Positions 58,751-64,000 of a stretch of DNA of 64,000 nt are shown piece by piece. Within the stretch, counting starts at the first letter, position 1, and each line of letters starts with the position of its first letter. Where the stretch lies: NCBI RefSeq assembly GCF_034555935.1, contig NZ_JAYDCJ010000005.1, positions 62,001 through 126,000 on the forward strand. Reading direction: 5' to 3'. The translations under genes and the position numbers were made by a program. The notes under the pieces were generated by a model. It ran no database searches, was not told where the DNA came from, and saw only the letters and a program-made list of their open reading frames with translations. Origin of the DNA: Marinobacter qingdaonensis. GTDB lineage: Bacteria > Pseudomonadota > Gammaproteobacteria > Pseudomonadales > Oleiphilaceae.

Positions 58751-60562
58751 TTACTTCTTGTTGGCGCGCTTGCGCTCATTCTCTTTCAGGAGCTTCTTAC
58801 GCAGGCGGATTGCCTTGGGCGTTACCTCCACCAGCTCATCGTCGTCGATGAATTCCAGCGCTTGCTCCAGGGTGAACTTGATCGGCGGCACCAGACCAAT
58901 GACCTCATCCTTGCCGGACGCCCGCATGTTGTCGAGCTTCTTGCCCTTGGTCGGGTTGATGACCAGGTCATTGTCGCGACTGTGGATACCACACAGCTGA
59001 CCCTCGTAAATCTCGTCACCCGGCTCCAGGAACAGCTTGCCGCGGCTCTGCAGGGTTTCCAGCGAGTAGGTCAGCGCGGTGCCCTGGGCCATGGAGACCA
59101 GCACGCCGTTCTGACGGCTGGTGACATCCCCGACCTTGATCGGGCCGTAGTGGCTGAAGGTGGACGTCAGGATACCGGTACCGGAGGTCATGGTCAGGAA
59201 GGTGTTCCGAAACCCGATCAGACCGCGAGCCGGAATGGTGTAATCCAGGCGAATACGGCCTTTTCCGTCGGGCACCATGTTGGTCAGATCGCCTTTGCGC
59301 AGACCCATCTGCTCCATCACCGAGCCCTGGTGCTGCTCTTCGATGTCGACGATCACGTTCTCGTACGGCTCCTGCTTCTCGCCATCGATTTCACGGATGA
59401 CCACTTCCGGCCGACCTACCGCCAGCTCGAAGTTTTCCCGACGCATGTTCTCGATCAGCACCGACAGGTGCAGCTCGCCGCGACCGGATACCTTGAACTT
59501 GTCGGCGGAGTCACCCTCTTCGACCCGCAACGCCACGTTGTGCAGCAGCTCCTTCTCGAGGCGCTCCTTGATGTTGCGGCTGGTGACGTACTTGCCTTCT
59601 TTACCGGCAAACGGCGAGTCGTTGACCTGGAAGGTCATGGATACGGTCGGCTCATCCACGGTCAGGGCCGGCAGAGCCTCGACGTTGGATGGATCACACA
59701 GGGTGTCGGAAATGAACAGCTCGTCCATGCCGGAGATACAGACGATGTCACCCGCCTGGGCTTCATCCACTTCCACCCGCTGCAGGCCGGAGTGGCCCAT
59801 GATCTTGAGGATACGGCCGTTGCGCTTCTTGCCGTCGGCGCCAATGGCGGTGACCGGCGAGTTGGTCTTGACCTTGCCACGCATGATGCGACCGATACCG
59901 ATCACGCCCAGGAAGCTGTTGTAGTCGAGCTGGGAGATCTGCATCTGGAACGGACCGTCGAGATCGACGTTGGGCGCCGGCACGTGGTCGACGATGGCCT
60001 GGAACACGGCGTCCATGTTGTCGTCGAGGTTTTCGTGGTCAGTGCCGGCGATGCCATTCAGGGCGCTGGCGTAAACGATCGGGAAGTCCAGCTGCTCTTC
60101 GGTCGCACCGAGGGCGTCGAACAGGTCGAACACCTGATCCACGACCCAGTCCGGACGCGCACCCGGGCGGTCGATCTTGTTGACCACGACGATCGGACGC
60201 AGGCCGGCGGCGAAGGCCTTCTGGGTCACGAACCGGGTCTGCGGCATGGGGCCGTCGATGGAGTCCACCACCAGCAGCACACAGTCGACCATGCTCATGA
60301 CCCGCTCAACTTCACCGCCAAAATCGGCGTGCCCCGGGGTGTCCACGATGTTGATGTCGTAGTCTTTCCACTTCAGCGCCGTGTTCTTGGCGAGAATGGT
60401 GATACCACGTTCCTTTTCCTGGTCGTTGGAATCCATCACCCGCTCGTTCTCGAGCTCCTTGCGGTCCAGGGTGCCGGACTGGCGCAGCAGCTTGTCGACA
60501 AGCGTGGTTTTACCATGGTCAACGTGGGCGATAATGGCGATATTACGAAGGTTTTCAATCAC
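58751..60562 (-). CDS. typA: Translational GTPase TypA/BipA
   Basis: BipA is a ribosome-binding GTPase of the EF-G family needed for 50S assembly at low temperature and for stress and virulence traits. The GTG at 60562, with AGGA nine bases upstream, gives 603 residues beginning [19 protein letters not shown] (G1). Switch [18 protein letters not shown] and [10 protein letters not shown] follow, then the domain 2 to domain V regions and the BipA-specific C-terminal domain ending in basic residues. The frame remains open upstream, but without homology. Confidence 0.96.
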   Translation of the reverse strand: MIENLRNIAIIAHVDHGKTTLVDKLLRQSGTLDRKELENERVMDSNDQEKERGITILAKNTALKWKDYDINIVDTPGHADFGGEVERVMSMVDCVLLVVDSIDGPMPQTRFVTQKAFAAGLRPIVVVNKIDRPGARPDWVVDQVFDLFDALGATEEQLDFPIVYASALNGIAGTDHENLDDNMDAVFQAIVDHVPAPNVDLDGPFQMQISQLDYNSFLGVIGIGRIMRGKVKTNSPVTAIGADGKKRNGRILKIMGHSGLQRVEVDEAQAGDIVCISGMDELFISDTLCDPSNVEALPALTVDEPTVSMTFQVNDSPFAGKEGKYVTSRNIKERLEKELLHNVALRVEEGDSADKFKVSGRGELHLSVLIENMRRENFELAVGRPEVVIREIDGEKQEPYENVIVDIEEQHQGSVMEQMGLRKGDLTNMVPDGKGRIRLDYTIPARGLIGFRNTFLTMTSGTGILTSTFSHYGPIKVGDVTSRQNGVLVSMAQGTALTYSLETLQSRGKLFLEPGDEIYEGQLCGIHSRDNDLVINPTKGKKLDNMRASGKDEVIGLVPPIKFTLEQALEFIDDDELVEVTPKAIRLRKKLLKENERKRANKK

Positions 60563-60575
60563 AACAATAATCCTG

Positions 60576-60632
60576 CGGCATGCTTTCTTTGACCTGAGAG
60601 GGTCCCCTGGAGGCGAAGCCTCGCACATGCCG
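60576..60632 (-). ncRNA. Candidate structured leader upstream of typA
   Basis: On the minus strand, CGGCATG (from 60632) pairs with CATGCCG (to 60576), enclosing an inner hairpin GAGGC-TTC-GCCTC and a shorter AGG/CCT stem. The ribosome binding site AGGA follows directly after the outer stem and the GTG start lies about 14 bases on. I do not recognise this as a named riboswitch. It could expose or hide the ribosome binding site. Confidence 0.5.
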
Positions 60633-60817
60633 TCTCAAATCCGTAAAGTGAACCCATTGTCCGGTACCGGGCGGCACCAGCTCCCTGGTCGATCCTCATG
60701 CCAGGGTATGAATGAGGCGGCGCGCAGTATATCGAAAACTCGATGTCGTTAATATGAAGAAAAACGCCTATCCAGGCATCCACCCTGCACCACAAGCGAA
60801 CACGCAATCGCAAAAAC

Positions 60818-60832
60818 GCACCATTTAAGTGC
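60818..60832 (+). promoter_or_regulatory. NtrC-type binding site upstream of glnA
   Basis: GCAC-N7-GTGC (GCACCATTTAAGTGC) matches the NtrC palindrome. A half-site-like GCAC...GAAC lies at 60787-60801. Its centre is about 130 bases before the predicted glnA transcription start, typical for an NtrC enhancer. The rest of the 60633-61102 gap holds no gene I can support. Confidence 0.78.
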
Positions 60833-60930
60833 ACATCATCTCGAGCACTGCACCAGAAAAATACCGGCTGCGACCACAAAACAGGCCAGAACCCGCGCCA
60901 AACGGCGGCTCCCGGGCATGCCCTAAAAAT

Positions 60931-60947
60931 TGGCAAGGGCCTTGCTT
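60931..60947 (+). promoter_or_regulatory. Sigma-54 promoter of glnA
   Basis: TGGCAAGGGCCTTGCTT has the -24 GG (60932-60933) and -12 GC (60944-60945) separated by exactly ten bases, as required for RpoN promoters. It would start transcription near 60957, giving a leader of about 145 bases. Confidence 0.85.
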
Positions 60948-61102
60948 TGCTCAAATCAGCCGAATTTTGCAGGTAAGTGGCAAAGGCTTTTGCTAAGCTG
61001 CGAAATCCTGAACAAGAGATCGTCGGCCCCTGCGTCTGAACGATCCGGCAAAACGAACATGAATGCGCCCGCGAACGCGGGATAACTTATGGAGCATGCA
61101 CA

Positions 61103-62506
61103 ATGTCCAAGACAGTTGATTTGATTAACGAACACGAAGTTAAGTGGGTTGACCTGCGTTTTACCGACAGCCGTGGTAAAGAGCAGCACGTGACCCTGCC
61201 GGCCTCCGAAGTCGACGAAGATTTCTTCGCAGACGGCAAGATGTTCGACGGTTCCTCAATTGCCGGCTGGAAGGGCATCAACGAATCCGACATGATCCTC
61301 ATGCCGGACGACTCCACTGCCGTTCTGGACCCGTTCACCGAGGAAACCACCCTCAACATCACCTGTGACATTGTTGAGCCTTCCACTATGCAAGGCTACG
61401 AGCGTGACCCGCGCTCCGTTGCCCGTCGCGCGGAAGAGTACCTGAAGTCCACCGGCATCGCCGATGGCGCCCTGTTCGGCCCGGAGCCGGAGTTCTTCGT
61501 ATTTGACTCCGTGAAGTGGGAAGTGGACATGAAAGGTGCCGGCTACTCCCTTCACTCCGAGGAAGCAGCGTGGGTATCCGGTGAAGACTTCGACCGCAAC
61601 AACATCGGTCACCGTCCGGGCGTGAAAGGCGGCTACTTCCCGGTTCCGCCGGTAGACAGCCTGCACGACCTGCGTGGCGCCATGTGTGCGGCCATGGAAT
61701 CCATGGGCCTGGAAATCGAAGTGCACCACCACGAAGTGGGCACCGCTGGCCAGTGTGAGATCGGCGTTGGCGCCAACACCCTGACCCGCAAGGCTGACGA
61801 AGTTCAGATCCTGAAGTACTGCGTGCACAACGTGGCTCACGCCTACGGCAAGACCGCCACCTTCATGCCCAAGCCGGTTGTTGGTGACAACGGTTCAGGC
61901 ATGCACGTTCACATGTCCCTGAGCAAGGACGGCAAGAACCTGTTCGCCGGTGACAGCTACGCGGGCCTGAGCGAAACCGCGCTGTACTACATCGGTGGTG
62001 TGATCAAGCACGCCAAGGCCATCAACGCCTTCACCAATAGCTCCACCAACTCGTACAAGCGTCTGGTACCGGGCTTCGAAGCGCCGGTTATGCTGGCCTA
62101 CTCTGCCCGTAACCGCTCTGCCTCCATCCGTATCCCGTACGTGAACAGCCCGAAGGCGCGTCGTATCGAGGTTCGCTTCCCGGATCCGTCTGCCAACCCG
62201 TACCTGGCCTTCGCTGCCCTGATGATGGCTGGCCTGGACGGCATCCAGAACAAGATCCACCCGGGCGATGCCATGGACAAGGACCTGTACGACCTGCCGA
62301 AGGAAGAGGCCCTGAACATCCCGACCGTCGCCGAGACTTTCCAGGAAGCCCTGGATTGCCTGGAAGCGGACCACGAGTTCCTGACCCGTGGCGGCGTCTT
62401 CACCGAAGACATGATCAAGGGCTACGTCGACCTGAAGCGCGGTGAAGTTGAGCGTCTGAACATGACCACTCACCCGGTTGAGTTCGAGCTCTACTACTCC
62501 TGCTAA
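61103..62506 (+). CDS. glnA: Glutamine synthetase, type I-beta
   Basis: GlnA condenses ammonia and glutamate into glutamine. The 467 residues show the GSI markers DGSSIAGW near residue 52, the EPEFF metal glutamate region, [14 protein letters not shown] near residue 265, NSYKRLVPG and the C-terminal Tyr396 in KDLYDLP, the tyrosine adenylylated by GlnE, which is also encoded here. GGAG precedes the ATG. A sigma-54 promoter and an NtrC site lie upstream, so transcription is probably nitrogen-controlled. Confidence 0.98.
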   Translation: MSKTVDLINEHEVKWVDLRFTDSRGKEQHVTLPASEVDEDFFADGKMFDGSSIAGWKGINESDMILMPDDSTAVLDPFTEETTLNITCDIVEPSTMQGYERDPRSVARRAEEYLKSTGIADGALFGPEPEFFVFDSVKWEVDMKGAGYSLHSEEAAWVSGEDFDRNNIGHRPGVKGGYFPVPPVDSLHDLRGAMCAAMESMGLEIEVHHHEVGTAGQCEIGVGANTLTRKADEVQILKYCVHNVAHAYGKTATFMPKPVVGDNGSGMHVHMSLSKDGKNLFAGDSYAGLSETALYYIGGVIKHAKAINAFTNSSTNSYKRLVPGFEAPVMLAYSARNRSASIRIPYVNSPKARRIEVRFPDPSANPYLAFAALMMAGLDGIQNKIHPGDAMDKDLYDLPKEEALNIPTVAETFQEALDCLEADHEFLTRGGVFTEDMIKGYVDLKRGEVERLNMTTHPVEFELYYSC

Positions 62507-62533
62507 CACAACCCGGTTTACCGGGATTGTGAG

Positions 62534-62561
62534 AAAGCCCCGCCCAGTGCGGGGCTTTTTT
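62534..62561 (+). terminator. Terminator after glnA
   Basis: The stem AAAGCCCCGC / GCGGGGCTTT with loop CCAGT and six T residues lies 28 bases past the glnA stop, making glnA largely monocistronic. Confidence 0.92.
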
Positions 62562-62681
62562 GTGGCCGCACTCACAGCCCTGCCGCCCTTAACGATATGT
62601 AACCAACATCCCAGCGCCAAGGCGTTGAAATGACCCGGGGCGCCGCAGATAATCGAAGAAACACCATCGACAGGTAGGCTT

Positions 62682-63206
62682 ATGAAACCGAGGAACGGAT
62701 TAGTCGCCGCCATGCTGGTTGTCCTGGCCAGCCCCGCCGGCGCCGAGGTTTATCGCAACGTCGACGCCTATGGCAACGTCACCTTCTCCGACGAGCCCTC
62801 CGACGGCTCCGAGGCCATCGAGGTCAAGCCCGTCACCACCGTCACCCTGCCCAAGCCCCAGGACGTGCGCGAAACCGAGCAGCTTCGGGAGGACGTGCAG
62901 CGGGAAGGCTCGGTCTACGAGAGCGTGTCCTTCGCCTACCCGGAAAACAACCAGGCCTTTCACAGCGGCAGTGGCGACGTGCAGTTTGAGCTGAGAAGCA
63001 GCCCAGGCCTGCAGGCTGGCCACAAGTACGAAGTAACTCTGGACGGCCAACCCGTGGGCCAGACCACGTCCGGCTCGGTCACGGTTCGCAACGTTTTCCG
63101 GGGCACCCACGATGCCCGGGTCCACATCGTCGACGAGAACGGCGTGCAGGTAAAAACCGGTACCGCCATCACCTTCACGGTCCACCGGCCGTCCGTCGCC
63201 AACTGA
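62682..63206 (+). CDS. DUF4124 domain periplasmic protein
   Basis: The 174-residue protein has a signal peptide ending near AGA (residue ~22), then the DUF4124 motif VYRNVDAYGNVTFSDEPSDGSEAIEV, a charged linker and a C-terminal beta-rich Ig-like segment (FELRSSPGLQAGHKYEVTLDG). The role is unknown. It sits between glnA and ntrB, a recurring position in pseudomonads and Marinobacter. Confidence 0.85.
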   Translation: MKPRNGLVAAMLVVLASPAGAEVYRNVDAYGNVTFSDEPSDGSEAIEVKPVTTVTLPKPQDVRETEQLREDVQREGSVYESVSFAYPENNQAFHSGSGDVQFELRSSPGLQAGHKYEVTLDGQPVGQTTSGSVTVRNVFRGTHDARVHIVDENGVQVKTGTAITFTVHRPSVAN

Positions 63207-63212
63207 ATCATC

Positions 63213-63227
63213 GCACTATTTTGGTGC
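63213..63227 (+). promoter_or_regulatory. NtrC-type binding site upstream of ntrB
   Basis: GCACTATTTTGGTGC is a perfect GCAC-N7-GTGC palindrome just after the DUF4124 stop, with a further GCACCA half-site at 63232. It suggests that NtrC controls its own operon. Confidence 0.78.
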
Positions 63228-63387
63228 GCCCGCACCATTAACACGCCATACTCTGACCAGCAACGGGGCGAAATTTCCCGGCTGGTCACCCCCTTTTCCT
63301 GAATGTGCACCAGCTTACGGCATATTTTCCGGCTGTTTGACGCCCATGCCCGCCGTTTGCCCACTCTTTTTGAACCGGCTTTCAAAG

Positions 63388-63403
63388 TGGTTCGCTTCTT
63401 GCA
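63388..63403 (+). promoter_or_regulatory. Candidate sigma-54 promoter of ntrB
   Basis: TGGTTCGCTTCTTGCA has -24 GG (63389-63390) and -12 GC (63401-63402) ten bases apart. It lies about 27 bases before the ntrB ATG. The left half departs from the TGGCAC consensus. Confidence 0.55.
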
Positions 63404-63429
63404 GACTTCAGGAGGTCATCACAATTACT

Positions 63430-64000
63430 ATGTCGAACCAACGGGATTCACGCATGGCACTGCCTACGGCCTCTTCGAACGGCTACAAGAGTATTCTGGA
63501 CAGCCTGACCACCGCAGTTCTGGTCCTCGAGGACAGCCTGAAAATCCGTTACTTCAATCCGGCCGCCGAAAGCCTGTTCGAAACCAGCATGACCCGGAGC
63601 CAGGGACAGCCGTTCAAGGACATTCTGGTGGACTCGGAAGACGCGCTGAAGACGCTCTATGCCGCAGCAGAAAATGGCCAGTCCTACACCCGCCGGGAAG
63701 CGGAGTTCCTGCTCACCAGCGGGGCCAGGCTGACCGTGGATTACTCGGTGACCCCCATCAGCCTGGAGCCGACCGAGCTGCTGATTGAGATCCAGCCTCG
63801 GGACCGCCTGCTGCGCATCAGTCGGGAAGAGGACATCATCTCCCAGCAGGAAACCACCCGGATCCTGGTGCGGGGCATGGCCCACGAAATCAAGAATCCC
63901 CTCGGCGGCATCCGCGGCGCGGCCCAGCTGCTCGACCGCGAGCTCAATGACGAGGATCAGCGCGAGTACACCCGCGTGATCATCGACGAAGCGGACCGGC
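63430..64000 (+). CDS. ntrB: Nitrogen sensor kinase NtrB, N-terminal part (partial)
   Basis: NtrB phosphorylates NtrC when nitrogen is limiting and is switched by PII. The 190 visible residues run off the window. They contain a PAS domain (SILDSLTTAVLVLEDSLKIRYFNPAAESLF region, residues about 20-125) and the start of the HisKA domain with the phosphorylated histidine in MAHEIKNPLGGIRGAAQLL (His152). The ATG at 63430 is used; AGGAGG lies rather far upstream (14 bases), and the ATG at 63454 is an alternative. ntrC probably follows outside the window. Confidence 0.93.
   Translation, partial: MSNQRDSRMALPTASSNGYKSILDSLTTAVLVLEDSLKIRYFNPAAESLFETSMTRSQGQPFKDILVDSEDALKTLYAAAENGQSYTRREAEFLLTSGARLTVDYSVTPISLEPTELLIEIQPRDRLLRISREEDIISQQETTRILVRGMAHEIKNPLGGIRGAAQLLDRELNDEDQREYTRVIIDEADR

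Noticed and set aside
58739..60592. A 617-residue open frame on the plus strand
   Set aside because: It is antisense to typA, which has full family motifs; GC-rich third positions keep the opposite strand free of stops.
60576..60640. Glycine riboswitch before typA, suggested by CTCTCAGG
   Set aside because: The GCCGAAG-type core and tandem aptamer are absent, and typA is not a glycine gene.

Overview
The window looks like chromosomal core DNA of a GC-rich marine gammaproteobacterium, most like Marinobacter or a close Alteromonadales/Pseudomonadales relative. This rests on recalled gene order (damX-aroB-aroK-pilQPONM/mrcA; glnE-ilvE-LPS core; glnA-DUF4124-ntrB) and on protein character, not on a database search. 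I saw no rRNA, tRNA, CRISPR array, insertion sequence, integrase or prophage gene. About 54 protein genes are called; the first (damX-like) and last (ntrB) run off the edges.

Layout. 1-7.2 kb, minus strand: the type IV pilus alignment/secretin operon pilMNOPQ, a terminator, then aroK-aroB and a damX-like ATPase. 7.4-9.8 kb: the bifunctional penicillin-binding protein mrcA, divergent from pilM. 9.9-18.5 kb: a short malic enzyme, rpmE, priA, argS, an FtsN-like SPOR protein and the heat-shock protease hslVU. 18.5-25.2 kb: a patatin-family protein whose nucleophile serine is replaced by asparagine, ptsP-rppH (nitrogen PTS and RNA decapping), a HAD phosphatase, rlmI and gcvH. 25.3-32.2 kb: a MetR-like regulator, cpdA, a DUF1249 gene, nudF, thiC with a TPP riboswitch, and tolC.

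32.2-48.6 kb is an envelope-polysaccharide block: waaA; a tightly overlapping operon (LpxL-family acyltransferase, ELM1-family protein, two GT4 glycosyltransferases, a YrbL-like protein); manC; a second LpxL-family acyltransferase; a membrane protein joining an O-antigen ligase to a GT2 glycosyltransferase; an opposing operon (kdkA, GT4, CDP-glycerol-transferase-like, GT52-like); a heptosyltransferase; and DUF6165. The stretch at about 40.8-46.9 kb is visibly less GC-rich and is the likely strain-variable part. Together these genes could supply Kdo, Kdo phosphate, heptose, GDP-mannose, lipid A acyl chains and outer-core sugars.

48.6-55.5 kb: ilvE, glnE, a K+ channel with an RCK-type domain, a CYTH protein and a DUF547 protein. 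55.6-64 kb: a porin, dtd, a proline iminopeptidase, typA/bipA with a structured leader, glnA, a DUF4124 protein and ntrB.

Nitrogen control recurs: glnA has a good sigma-54 promoter and an NtrC-type site; ntrB has its own NtrC-type palindrome and sigma-54-like element; glnE adenylylates GlnA; ptsP encodes the nitrogen PTS enzyme I. The least expected observations are the serine-less patatin, the ligase-glycosyltransferase fusion, the kdkA-led outer-core operon and the folded leader before typA. None of these amounts to clear proof of a wholly new system.
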